The notes below the pieces were generated by a model. It saw only the letters and a program-made list of their open reading frames with translations. It made no database searches and was not told the DNA's origin. 41,372 bases of DNA, from assembly GCA_016789745.1 (NCBI GenBank), contig JAEUQF010000145.1:1-41372 (forward strand), written 5' to 3'. This document shows positions 1 through 8,384 of the stretch, in pieces (the first letter of the stretch is position 1; every line of letters starts with the position of its first letter). This DNA comes from Bryobacterales bacterium. GTDB taxonomy: Bacteria; Acidobacteriota; Terriglobia; Bryobacterales; Bryobacteraceae. Position numbers and translations under genes: made by a program.

Positions 1-1
1 G

Positions 2-586
2 TTCTCCCGCTACTTCGCCATCGGCACCGGCAACTGGGGCTCCCTCGGCAATATCCAGGTCAACAACCGCAACGTCCCCGTCCAGGATTGCCGCTCCGGC
101 GTCTGCTTCGACGGCTGGCTCTACTACAACGGCTACATCCCGGCCAACCGCGTCAACTCCACCGCCGCTAACGGCGTGCCTAACGGCGTCATGGGCGTTC
201 CCACGTCCTACACACCCTCTAGCCAACCCGTCTTCCCAACGCCGGCCACCCCCAACCCGGCCGACCCCAACGCCCGCTTCTACGAAACCAACACGGTCTT
301 CGTCCGCCTCAATAACGGCGCCATGCAGCAGACCACGCTGAACACCAATCTCCATCCCTGGCGCAATCAGTTCCTCCCGGCACCCTGGGTCTTCACCCTG
401 AACTCCTCCCTGTTCAAGGCCATCCCCATCACCGAACGCGTCATCGCTCGTCTCAACGTCGACTTCTTCAACATCCTCAACAACCCCGGCTTGCAGGTCC
501 CTGATAGCAACACCGGCATCCTGCTTACCCGCTTCTCCAACAACACCCCCAGGAACCTCCAACTCACTCTCCGCCTTACTTGGTAA
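2..586 (+). CDS. TonB-dependent receptor, Oar-like, C-terminal fragment
   Basis: The reading frame is open from base 2, so only the last ~194 residues of a longer protein are present; the start lies left of the window. The sequence resembles the end of the beta-barrel of acidobacterial Oar-like TonB-dependent receptors: alternating aromatic/polar strands, the late motif VDFFNILNNPG, and a last strand ending LQLTLRLTW. A terminal aromatic residue is the usual signal for BAM-mediated outer-membrane insertion, and the three complete receptors in this window end similarly (LRLTF, LKLVF, KMFF). Expected role: outer-membrane uptake of an unknown ligand with TonB energy. The plug and the N-terminal regulatory-like domain cannot be seen. 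Codons end mostly in C, as in the other plus-strand genes at this end of the window. Confidence 0.85.
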   Translation, partial: FSRYFAIGTGNWGSLGNIQVNNRNVPVQDCRSGVCFDGWLYYNGYIPANRVNSTAANGVPNGVMGVPTSYTPSSQPVFPTPATPNPADPNARFYETNTVFVRLNNGAMQQTTLNTNLHPWRNQFLPAPWVFTLNSSLFKAIPITERVIARLNVDFFNILNNPGLQVPDSNTGILLTRFSNNTPRNLQLTLRLTW

Positions 587-603
587 CCAGTGAGACCGCC
601 CGC

Positions 604-628
604 GGGCGGGGCCCCTCAACCCCCGCCC
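604..628 (+). terminator. GC hairpin after the receptor gene
   Basis: An 8-bp inverted repeat, GGGCGGGG pairing with CCCCGCCC across a 9-base loop, lies 17 bases after the receptor stop codon. It is not followed by a run of T, so it is at best a weak or non-canonical terminator. Confidence 0.3.
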
Positions 629-792
629 TAATTCCGATTACCCGCATTCCCTCCCCGTCCACCACGAAGCCAGATCCGCCACAAGCAGGCCGTAATAGTT
701 AGAATCAACACAAGTCATTACCGCAACAGACAAACATCCGGTGTAACCTGCAACCCCCTTCATGTATCAATCCACCGCAATGGAGGTTATCT

Positions 793-1605
793 ATGCCGCA
801 CTTTCGCGTAAGCGGACTCGTTTGGCAGGTAGAGCTCAGCAATGAAGAAGCGAACAACGTATCCGGTGCGGCCGGAGCCGTCGCCGGCAGTACCGCGCCC
901 TTCGCGCCCGTCGCCGCTGTGGCATTGGCTGCGCTGGCCGGGGTCATTGTAACCGTCAATCAGATTGGGGGGGGACAGGGGGTGAACGTAGTCGGTGTGG
1001 TGACCACCCAATTTGTCACCATCACCCCTCGCTTCGTTTCCCCCGTCGGCCTGGTGTCGGCTTTCGCCCAGGCGGTGCATGCCGCCACCGGGTTGCCTGG
1101 CGGCGTCGTCGGCGCCGGATTGGGCGCCGGATTGGCGTTGCTTGCTACCGGGCCCGCCGGGGTCGTCGTCGGTGGCTTCGCCGGTGCCATCGGAGCCGTA
1201 ATCGGCGGTGGCGGCGGTGCCAATCCGGGGGACGTTCATGCCGACCGCGCACTGGTGGGGCCCTGGGAAAAGTTCCTGCTCGTGACTCTTACGCCGAACA
1301 ACGTCGCCATCAGCTCGTGGCGGGGATTCTTCTGCGCCGAGAACGGCGGTGGCGGCCCAGTTCACGCCAACCGTCCTCACATCCGCACGTGGGAGACGCA
1401 CACCCTACTCCGCAACCCGAACGGGACGGTGAGCTTCCGCTCGTCCGGTGGTCACTTCTTGGTCGCGGAGAGCGGTGGCGGCTCGGTCTGCAACTGGAAC
1501 CGCACCGCCATCGGGCCCTGGGAGCAGTTCTGGATGGAGTTCCAGGGCGACGGCTCAGTCGCGCTAAAGACCTTCCAAGGCGGGAGGTATGTAAGTGTCC
1601 AGTGA
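793..1605 (+). CDS. Gly-rich membrane protein with C-terminal fascin-like beta-trefoil
   Basis: The start is supported by TGGAGG (781-786) six bases before the ATG. The 270-residue protein has no classical signal peptide. Residues ~24-56 form an Ala/Val-rich hydrophobic stretch, followed by a conserved-looking block (NQIGGGQGVNVVG, then VTITPR). Residues ~99-143 form a second hydrophobic segment very rich in glycine with repeated GxxxG spacing (a glycine zipper). Residues ~145-270 fall into three ~41-residue repeats, each with a GPWE-like turn (GPWEKF, RTWETH, GPWEQF) and a following S-W/F-R or K-x-F-x-G-G strand, the expected pattern of a fascin-type beta-trefoil. Such trefoils bind carbohydrate or actin in known proteins; the ligand here is unknown. 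The architecture would suit a membrane-inserting or self-assembling protein carrying a binding domain, which is inference. It stands alone between unrelated genes. Confidence 0.7.
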   Translation: MPHFRVSGLVWQVELSNEEANNVSGAAGAVAGSTAPFAPVAAVALAALAGVIVTVNQIGGGQGVNVVGVVTTQFVTITPRFVSPVGLVSAFAQAVHAATGLPGGVVGAGLGAGLALLATGPAGVVVGGFAGAIGAVIGGGGGANPGDVHADRALVGPWEKFLLVTLTPNNVAISSWRGFFCAENGGGGPVHANRPHIRTWETHTLLRNPNGTVSFRSSGGHFLVAESGGGSVCNWNRTAIGPWEQFWMEFQGDGSVALKTFQGGRYVSVQ

Positions 1606-1756
1606 GGCAGCCCGTGCCCGCTTGGGGCCCCGCCATAGGTCATTCACACCACTTACGGAATTCCTAACCAACGTCTCATCAATAACATAACCCCAATCCG
1701 CCCTCGCCACCCCCTTGCTCCCCTGCTACTCTAATCGCCGGGGAGAAGCCCTTACT

Positions 1757-2392
1757 ATGTCTCGTACCGAAATCAATCGCCAGAACGCGAAAAAATCCAC
1801 CGGCCCGCGCACCGAAACCGGCAAAGCCACCTCATCTAAAAACGCCACCAAACACGGCCTCACCGCCGCCAAACCCTACATCCCGCTCGACCAGCGCCCC
1901 GACTACCTCGACCTCCGTCACAAACTCATGGACCAGCACCGGCCCATCGGCGTCCTCGAGCACACCGTCTTCGATCACCTCGTCGACGCCACCTGGAACC
2001 TCCGCCGCATCGCCGTCCTCAAAGCCAAACTCGCCGTCGAGACCGGCGTCGCCGACGCCGACGACCTCCTCATCGCCGATGACCCCTCGGCCGCCCAGCG
2101 CTTCCTCAATCTCGAGCGCTACGCCTCGCGCAATGAGCGCGCCTTCGCCCGCGCCCTGCGCCAACTCCGCGACCTCCAGACCGCCCGTATCCTCTTCAAC
2201 GAAAACGAGCACGAACTCTGCGCCGCCGCCACCCCCTGCGCCGACACCGCCAAAATACTGCGCTTCGCCAAACGAAGCCACTCCCCGGCCCCGCGCCCCG
2301 AGTCCCGCTTTCCTAACACCGACCACCCGACCGCCCGCGAATTCCTCCACCCCCGCAAACCCGGCCGCTCGCCCGACGACAAGGCCGCATGA
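1757..2392 (+). CDS. uncharacterised protein with N-terminal NAKKSTGPRT motif
   Basis: I chose the ATG at 1757 because GGGGAG (1740-1745) lies before it; an in-frame ATG at 1715 would add 14 unconvincing residues. The 211-residue protein begins with a basic block, INRQNAKKSTGPRTETGKA, followed by NATKHGL. This block defines an uncharacterised family that I recall as common, often in many copies, in Acidobacteriota and Planctomycetota. The rest is charged and helical, with a possible coiled coil at ~60-165 (WNLRRIAVLKAKL; ERAFARALRQLRDLQ). No catalytic motif, membrane segment or signal peptide is visible. The basic start might bind nucleic acid, but no function is established. It ends 33 bases before cysS and could share its transcript. 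Confidence 0.7.
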   Translation: MSRTEINRQNAKKSTGPRTETGKATSSKNATKHGLTAAKPYIPLDQRPDYLDLRHKLMDQHRPIGVLEHTVFDHLVDATWNLRRIAVLKAKLAVETGVADADDLLIADDPSAAQRFLNLERYASRNERAFARALRQLRDLQTARILFNENEHELCAAATPCADTAKILRFAKRSHSPAPRPESRFPNTDHPTAREFLHPRKPGRSPDDKAA

Positions 2393-2425
2393 GCCACCCC
2401 CACTCCGCTACCATGGAATGATCCG

Positions 2426-3826
2426 ATGGCTCTGCGCTTCTACAACACCCTGACCCAAACCACGGAACCCTTTTCCCCGGCTCAGGACAACACCGTCCGC
2501 ATGTACACCTGCGGCCCCACTGTCTGGAACTTCGTGCATATAGGCAACTTGCGCACGTTCACCTCGCAAGACATCCTCCGCCGCTGGCTCCAATACCGGA
2601 ACTACGGCCTCCAGCACGTCATGAACATCACCGACGTCGACGACCGCATCATCCAACAAGCCGTCGCCGCCGGTCAGTCCATCTACGACTACACCGACAT
2701 CTACACCAAGGCCTTCTTCGAAGACACTGGCAAGGTCCGCCTCCAGCGCCCCGAGATCGTCTCCAAGGCCACTGACCACATCAATGAAATGGTCGCCCTC
2801 ATCCAGGGCCTCGCCGAAAACGGCTGCACCTACGAATCGGAAGGCTCCACCTACTTCCGCATCGCCAAGTTTCCCGAATACGGCAAACTCGCCCACCTGC
2901 ACTTCGAAGGCATGCAGTCCGGCGCCCGTGTCGACACCGACAAGTACGAAAAGGACGACGCCCGCGACTTCGTCCTCTGGAAGGCCCGCAAGGAAGGCGA
3001 GCATTTCTGGGACACGCCGCTCGGCCCAGGCCGCCCCGGCTGGCACATCGAATGCTCCGCCATGGCCATGAAATACCTGGGCGAAACCCTCGACATTCAC
3101 GCCGGCGGCGTCGACCTCATCTTCCCCCATCACGAAAATGAGATCGCCCAATCCGAAGCCTGCACCCACAAGCCCTTCGCCCGCTTCTGGCTGCACACCG
3201 AGCACCTCATGGTCGAAGGCGAGACCATGTCCAAGTCCAAGGGTAACTTCTATACCCTCCGCGACTTATTCGAAAAGGGTTATTCCCCCGAAGCCGTCCG
3301 CTACCTGCTGACCTCGGTCCCCTACCGCAAGCAGCTCAATTTCACCTTCGATGGCCTCCGCTCCGCCGCCACCGCCATCGAACGCCTCCGTAACTTCGAA
3401 CTCCGTCTCAAGACGACGAAGTTCCCCGACGGCGACAACCCCGCCTTCGACGAACGCACCGCCAAGGCCCTCGCCCAGTTCGAAGAGGCCCTCGACGACG
3501 ACCTCAACACCGCCGAAGCCCTCGGCGCCGTCTTCGAATACATCCGCGATGCCAACACCGCCATCGACAACGGCGACTTCAAAACCGCCAACCGCCAAAA
3601 CGCAGACTCATTCCTACAGAAGTTCGACCAGGTCTTCGACGTCCTCAAGCCTACGGTCAGCGAGCACGCCCTCTCCGACGCCGACATCGACGCCTTGGTC
3701 GCCGAACGCACCGCCGCCAAAAAGGCCAAAAACTTCAAGCGCTCCGACGAGATCCGCCAAACCCTCGCCGACCAGAACGTCATCCTCGAAGACACCAAGG
3801 AGGGAACCCGGTGGAAAAGAAAGTAA
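2426..3826 (+). CDS. cysS: cysteinyl-tRNA synthetase
   Basis: This class I aminoacyl-tRNA synthetase charges tRNA-Cys with cysteine using ATP in the cytoplasm. At 466 residues it is full length for the family. Visible signatures are TCGPTVWNFVHIGN with zinc ligand Cys29 and the HIGH-type motif at 38-41; GWHIECSAM with Cys210; FPHHENE with His235; and the KMSKS loop as TMSKSKGNF near 267-274. The first residue of that loop is Thr instead of Lys, a modest deviation. The C-terminal helical anticodon-binding part (~310-466) is intact. An earlier ATG at 2413 is followed at once by a stop, so 2426 is the start, with only a weak ribosome site. The 3' end overlaps the next gene by 16 bases, implying co-transcription and perhaps translational coupling. 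Confidence 0.97.
   Translation: MALRFYNTLTQTTEPFSPAQDNTVRMYTCGPTVWNFVHIGNLRTFTSQDILRRWLQYRNYGLQHVMNITDVDDRIIQQAVAAGQSIYDYTDIYTKAFFEDTGKVRLQRPEIVSKATDHINEMVALIQGLAENGCTYESEGSTYFRIAKFPEYGKLAHLHFEGMQSGARVDTDKYEKDDARDFVLWKARKEGEHFWDTPLGPGRPGWHIECSAMAMKYLGETLDIHAGGVDLIFPHHENEIAQSEACTHKPFARFWLHTEHLMVEGETMSKSKGNFYTLRDLFEKGYSPEAVRYLLTSVPYRKQLNFTFDGLRSAATAIERLRNFELRLKTTKFPDGDNPAFDERTAKALAQFEEALDDDLNTAEALGAVFEYIRDANTAIDNGDFKTANRQNADSFLQKFDQVFDVLKPTVSEHALSDADIDALVAERTAAKKAKNFKRSDEIRQTLADQNVILEDTKEGTRWKRK
3797..3804 (+). promoter_or_regulatory. ribosome binding site inside the cysS 3' end
   Basis: AAGGAGGG, a near-perfect Shine-Dalgarno sequence, lies six bases before the GTG at 3811. It is within the last codons of cysS and decides the start of the overlapping PLP-enzyme gene. 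Confidence 0.75.
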
Positions 3827-5010
3827 CTTCCCTCAACATCCAGACCAAGGCCGTCCATGCCGGCGACCGCAAAAAGCCCAACGGCGCCATCCCGGTCACC
3901 ACGCCTATCTACACGGCCGCCAGCTATATCTACGACGAACTCGAGACGCTCGACAAAGTCTTCGGCCAGGAGATCCCCGGCGACTCCTACGCCCGTTACG
4001 ATAACCCCACCAACCGGGGCCTCGAAGAGTTACTCGCCGCGCTCGAATCCGGCGCCACCGCCCTCGCCACCTCCAGCGGCATGACCGCCGTCCAGTTCGC
4101 CCTCACCGCCGCCCTGCTCGATCGCAGAAAGAGCATCGTCGCCAGCACAGGCTTATACGGCGCCACCATCCGAATGCTGCAGTCCATCTTCGAACCCCTC
4201 GGCGTCGAGACCACGTTCGTCGATATCTGCGATGAGACCGCCGTCGAAAAGGCCATCGCCGAAGTCAAACCAGGCGCCGTCCTGCTCGAGACCATCTCCA
4301 ACCCGCTCGTAAGGGTCGCCCCCGTCGACACCATTGCCAAACTCGCCAACGCCGCCGGCGCCGCCCTCGTCGTCGACAACACCTTCGCGACCCCTCTCAT
4401 GCTCCGCCCCCTCGAACTCGGCGCCGCCTTCTCCGTCCACAGCCTCACCAAGTTCCTCTCCGGCCACGGCGACGTCCTCGGCGGCTGCATCATCGCCGAT
4501 GAGGCCAACGCCCCCATCCTCCGCTCGCTCAGTCGCACCGCCGGCCCCGTCCTCGGCCCCTTCGAAAGCTACCTCTCGATGCGCGGCATCAAGACCTTCC
4601 CCCTGCGCTTCGAGCGCCAGTGTCACAACGCCTGCCAGATCGCCAACTGGCTCAATAACCACCCCGGCATCACCAAGGTCAACTTCCCCGGCCTTCCCAA
4701 TCACCCCGACCAGGCCGTCAGCGACCGCCTCTTCCCCTCCGGCCTCCGTGGCGCCATGATCAGCTTCGAACTCAAGGATGCCGGCCGCCCCGAAGTGTTC
4801 CGCTTCATGGACCGCCTCAAACTCGTAGTGAGGGCAACAAGCCTGGGCGATGTCCACACCATGATGCTCTACCCCGCCATGAGCAGTCACCGCGACGTCA
4901 GCCCTGCCACCAGACGCCGCATGGGTATCGGCGACAACCTCGTCCGTCTCAGCGCCGGTATCGAACAGGTCGAAGACGTCATCGCCGACCTCGCCCAAGC
5001 CCTCGCCTAA
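3811..5010 (+). CDS. PLP-dependent Cys/Met metabolism (trans-sulfuration) enzyme
   Basis: This 399-residue fold-type I PLP enzyme belongs to the Cys/Met metabolism family (cystathionine gamma-synthase, cystathionine gamma-lyase, methionine gamma-lyase, O-acyl-homoserine sulfhydrylases). Visible landmarks are YARYDNPTNRGLEE near 60-74, SSGMTAVQ at 88-95 in the cofactor phosphate loop, Tyr116 in TGLYGAT which should stack on the cofactor, Asp189 in VVDNTFATP which should contact the pyridine nitrogen, and the Schiff-base lysine Lys214 in HSLTKFLSGHGD. Length is normal. The GTG start is set by the strong ribosome site at 3797-3804. Overlap with cysS links it to sulfur amino-acid metabolism. Sequence alone does not tell me which of the related reactions it catalyses. 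Confidence 0.9.
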   Translation: MEKKVTSLNIQTKAVHAGDRKKPNGAIPVTTPIYTAASYIYDELETLDKVFGQEIPGDSYARYDNPTNRGLEELLAALESGATALATSSGMTAVQFALTAALLDRRKSIVASTGLYGATIRMLQSIFEPLGVETTFVDICDETAVEKAIAEVKPGAVLLETISNPLVRVAPVDTIAKLANAAGAALVVDNTFATPLMLRPLELGAAFSVHSLTKFLSGHGDVLGGCIIADEANAPILRSLSRTAGPVLGPFESYLSMRGIKTFPLRFERQCHNACQIANWLNNHPGITKVNFPGLPNHPDQAVSDRLFPSGLRGAMISFELKDAGRPEVFRFMDRLKLVVRATSLGDVHTMMLYPAMSSHRDVSPATRRRMGIGDNLVRLSAGIEQVEDVIADLAQALA

Positions 5011-5127
5011 ACCCCGTTCACAGCCCAACTCAACTTATATTTCCTCTGAAATCAACACCCATCCGGAAAACGCGCCCGTGACACCAACACCGGCGTGCTT
5101 TCCTGGAACCGGGGAACCGAGCAGATG

Positions 5128-5652
5128 CTACCGCGCAAAAATCGCATCAACGGCGATGCGCTCACCGTCCAGAATCACCACCGGAATCTCCATCCCCGCC
5201 CGATAAATCCGCACACCATCCGCCGTCGTCACGCGAACCTCGTTGGCGCGTGTGTCAACCCACCAGAACTCACGACACCCATTCGCCAGACAAAGCCGCT
5301 CGTACTGCAACAGGTCCACCAACCCCCGCGTTGGCGACAGCACCTCTGCCACCAAGTCAGGCGCACCGGCCACCGCGTCCTGTGCCAGGGCCTCTGCCCA
5401 TCGCTCCGGCGTCACTGCGGCGACATCCGCATCCCGCAACTCGTACTCCGGCAACGCCCGGAACGGCACTTTGATGTAGACCTCGAACCGCCCACGGCTC
5501 ACACCCCGGAGCAACGCAGCCAAGCCGTTCGCGACACGGCACTGCCGCGCGAGCCACACCCCTCGCTGCACCACCTGTCCATCCTGCAGTTCCAGGTGAG
5601 ACGTGTCCCCCGGCATCGCCAGGAACTCCGCAACCGTCATCCGCTCCGTCAT
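5128..5652 (-). CDS. Uma2-family (DUF820) nuclease-fold protein
   Basis: The 174-residue protein matches the Uma2 family, which has a PD-(D/E)XK restriction-endonuclease-like fold and is found in many copies in cyanobacteria and other bacteria; its cellular role is poorly known. Visible family features are an early Glu21 in HLELQDG, ELRDADVAAV at ~71-80, the core APDLVAEVLSP with Asp99 and Glu103, and GCREFWWVD at ~125-133. The position where family members usually carry the catalytic lysine, 13 residues before the Trp of EYW, appears to be Tyr117, so activity is uncertain. It starts 15 bases after the stop of the prolyl-isomerase gene and is probably co-transcribed. The 117 bases to the convergent PLP-enzyme gene hold no clear feature. 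Confidence 0.85.
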   Translation of the reverse strand: MTERMTVAEFLAMPGDTSHLELQDGQVVQRGVWLARQCRVANGLAALLRGVSRGRFEVYIKVPFRALPEYELRDADVAAVTPERWAEALAQDAVAGAPDLVAEVLSPTRGLVDLLQYERLCLANGCREFWWVDTRANEVRVTTADGVRIYRAGMEIPVVILDGERIAVDAIFAR

Positions 5653-5667
5653 CGGCGCCCGTGGTGC

Positions 5668-6696
5668 TTACTTCTTACCCCAATTCGTCACCACGCTCGT
5701 CGCCAGGTGATTCGCCACCTTCGCCTCGTTCCGCGCCATCTCGTAATACGCCGCCCGCAGCAACTGATCCTTCCGGTTAATCAGCTGATCGCGGATACTC
5801 TGCTGCACCCGCGGATCGGTCAACTCCCGCTGCCCGGCCGGCTCCTTCGAAATCACCTTCAAAATCCGATAGCCTTCCTCGGTTTTGATCGGCTGCGATA
5901 CCTGCCCCGGCTGCAGAGACATCACCATCTTCCGCAACTCCGGATTCGCCTTCTCCAAGGACGACTCCCCGATAAACCCGAGATCGCCCCCATTGGCCGC
6001 TGTGTTCGGATCCTCGCTGAAGTTCTGCGCCAAGGACCCGAAATCCTCGCCGCCCTTGGCTCGCCCTTCCAACAAAAGGATCTTCTTCCGCGCCTGCTCG
6101 TCGGTCGTCGCCTTATCGCCGCGCAGGTTCCGTACGTTCGGATCCGCCCGCGGCGTCACCACAATCTGCGCCAAATGCACGTGCGGCTCGGCCAGGTGGA
6201 AGTTGGCCTTATTCGCCCCGTAGAACTCGCTGACCTCTTTATCGGCGATCGTGATCTTGGAGGTGATCTCCTTGTTGAACAACTTCGAAACGCTCAATTC
6301 CTTACGCAGTTGCGTCTTCAAGTCCTCCACCGTCATGTTCCGCGCCTGCATCTGCTTCTGGAACTCTTCCTGCGTATACGGCGTCTTCAACTCGTTGAAC
6401 TTCGAATCCACCTCGCTCTCGGTGGCCATCAGGTTCAGCTTCTCGGCTCGCTGCAGCATGATCTCGTTGTCGATCATCGTCCGCAGCATCTCCAGCTTCT
6501 GATACGTCAACTGGTCTTCGCTCGGCTTCTCGCTCATGTTGCCGAACTGGAACTGGTACTGCTTATCCAAATCGGCGTTCGTGATCGCCTTACCGTTTAC
6601 CTCGGCCGCGACATTGGCCGGCGCCGCTTTCTTGCAGCCGCTCAGTCCCAACACCGCGCCGAACACCAGCGCCAGAAAGATCGCCCGTTTGTTCAT
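5668..6696 (-). CDS. peptidylprolyl isomerase, SurA/PpiC type lipoprotein
   Basis: This 342-residue protein starts with a lipoprotein signal: basic start, hydrophobic core, and lipobox LSGC with Cys21 as the predicted lipidated residue. Residues ~30-150 resemble the SurA N-terminal chaperone domain (EVNGKAITNADLD; TYQKLEMLRTMIDNEI). Residues ~170-300 form a parvulin (PpiC) domain with FGSLAQNFSEDPNTAANGG, DLGFIG and the closing QPIKTEEGYRILKV. Expected role: folding of exported, including outer-membrane, proteins at the periplasmic face of a membrane. This fits a genome rich in beta-barrel receptors, though that link is inferred. It lies between the alpha/alpha-barrel gene (93 bases upstream) and the Uma2 gene (15 bases downstream) on the same strand. 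Confidence 0.92.
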   Translation of the reverse strand: MNKRAIFLALVFGAVLGLSGCKKAAPANVAAEVNGKAITNADLDKQYQFQFGNMSEKPSEDQLTYQKLEMLRTMIDNEIMLQRAEKLNLMATESEVDSKFNELKTPYTQEEFQKQMQARNMTVEDLKTQLRKELSVSKLFNKEITSKITIADKEVSEFYGANKANFHLAEPHVHLAQIVVTPRADPNVRNLRGDKATTDEQARKKILLLEGRAKGGEDFGSLAQNFSEDPNTAANGGDLGFIGESSLEKANPELRKMVMSLQPGQVSQPIKTEEGYRILKVISKEPAGQRELTDPRVQQSIRDQLINRKDQLLRAAYYEMARNEAKVANHLATSVVTNWGKK

Positions 6697-6789
6697 GAAT
6701 ATTTGATTCTAACCCCGATTCATCCCGCCCGACATACCCCACCTGCGGCACGGCCACGGCCGCTGGATCAGCAGACGAGGCGGGAAATC

Positions 6790-8240
6790 TCAGAATCCAA
6801 AACCATAGCCCTCGGGCCGCCGTCCGCTGTCCAGCCAGAGCAGCGCCAGCAGCAGGTACCCTACGCCGTCCACCGCATCGTAGCGGTCTTCCCCTGCGTG
6901 GCCCCGGAACATGCCGTCCACATACAGGATCTGCCGCGCCTCGGCCGCCAGACCTTCCGCTTTCTTCCGATACCGCGCCTGGCCCGTCACCGCCGCCGCG
7001 TGCAGCAGAAAGTGAATCGCCCGGCCAAATAGCTCCGCATACCCGCCGCGCCCGTCCTTGGCCGTGCGCGGCACAGGCTGCTCGTCCATGGCGGCAGCAA
7101 AGCGCTCGATCGCCTCCCCATACTGGCTCGCTTTGGTCCGCCGGTACAACGCGACGCAGGTGTCCGCCATCGCCATCGGATAGTCGTGTGCCGGGAAGTT
7201 CGCGTTCCAGATGTCGGCATGATTGCCGGGCCAGTATTCCTCCGGGCCCGGAATGGGGTTGTCCTTGAGAACTGGCGTTCCGTCGGCCACCCGAAGCTGG
7301 CCATAGTAGCGGCGCCGCTCGCGGTCCCAGCCGTATCGAAGATACGCGCTCACGCCGTCCCCAGCCATCCGTGCGAACTCCTCGCGCCCGCTCAGGTCGG
7401 CACAACGCAGCAGCGATCCGGCCCACAGCCCAACCTCGGTCGTCGACACCAGCTTGTCCCAGCGCGTGCTGGTCGCGTCGTTCTCGATCAGCCCCGTCTT
7501 GGCATTCCGGTGGCGATGGCTGAATGCGGCCATCCGCAGCGCCAGGTCTGCCAGCGACGCGTCTTTCCGCTGCCCGTAAAGCCAGCACAGGCTCTCGGCC
7601 AAAATCCCGCCCGATTCAATAAAGGCGTGGCCCCGCTTGCTGTCATCGTGCCGGTTGAAGCCGCCCTCGGCCGCATCGAACAGGTGGCGTTTGGCCGATT
7701 CACGGATCTCCCGTTCGGTCACCCGCGCGTCGTGCTTCCAGAAAATCTGCCAGCACGGCGGAATCGGCCGCATCTCGTGAACGCCTCCCGCAAAATGTGC
7801 GGGCTTGTCGTTATCGGCGTCATAGTAGCGGTGATTACCCCATTCCCAGACCCCGTTGTCATCCACGCCGCGGGCCAGGAATGCCGCCACATAGCGATCG
7901 GCCGCCTCGCCATACCGCGGCTTGCCGGAGAGCTTCGATGCGTTCCACGCCGCCGCCAACTGCGGAATGTCCCAGTAGATGCTGCTGCCGAACGGCGAAG
8001 CAATGTCGCGGTACACGCGGCGCCCGGCACGGGCCATCGGCTGCGATTCCGGATAGGACTTCGTCTCCAGATCGAGCGACGCCATCCACAGGCGGTCTTC
8101 TCCGGGCCATAGCGATCCGCGCCATGGGCTGCAAGGTTGTCCAGGTGCGCGTAGACCAGCGGCAGGTAGCGGGGCTCGGCAGCAGGGGCGGCCGGCAGCG
8201 ATGCCGCGGCGGCAGAAGTCATCCAGGCACGTCTGGTCAT
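6790..8240 (-). pseudogene. secreted alpha/alpha-barrel glycosidase- or lyase-like protein, frameshifted near the 5' end
   Basis: The main body reads without stop from ~8085 to 6790. Its natural N-terminus lies in another frame: an ATG at 8240 begins MTRRAWMTSAAAASLPAAPA, a Tat-like signal peptide, followed by YGPEKT. Adding one C at the CC of 8094-8095 (minus strand) joins this to RLWMASLDLETK and gives a ~483-residue protein. Repeated helical motifs (VWEWGNHRYYDADN; GHAFIESGGILAESLCWLYG; STTEVGLWAGSLLRCADLSG; WPGNHADIWNANFPAHDYP) suggest an (alpha/alpha)6 barrel as in several carbohydrate-active and epimerase families. I cannot name the family. The indel may be a sequencing error or a true mutation. 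Without it, translation from an internal ATG would lack the signal peptide. Confidence 0.65.
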
Positions 8241-8299
8241 GAGGTTTCGGCCAAAGGTCTCCTCATGATAGCCCGGGGTGGGGACTGGCATGGGAATGG

Positions 8300-8314
8300 C
8301 GATATTTATTATCG
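8300..8314. promoter_or_regulatory. AT-rich inverted repeat in divergent intergenic region
   Basis: CGATA and TATCG flank a TTTAT spacer in an otherwise GC-rich 144-base gap between two divergent genes. It could be an operator or the -10 region for one of them. No -35 element is clear. Confidence 0.25.
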
Positions 8315-8384
8315 AGCGCTGACCCGGCCGATCAGCGCTTTGGGGCGGCACGCCCGCCTGGCCGTATCTGGGAGTTCTATCGCT

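Noticed and set aside
5011..5127. Terminator between the convergent PLP-enzyme and Uma2 genes
   Set aside because: The possible stem around GCGCCC/GGCGTGC is imperfect and lacks a T run on either strand.
5095..7032. 645-codon plus-strand frame across the Uma2 and prolyl-isomerase genes
   Set aside because: It crosses two well-supported minus-strand genes and is Arg/His/Leu-rich without motifs.
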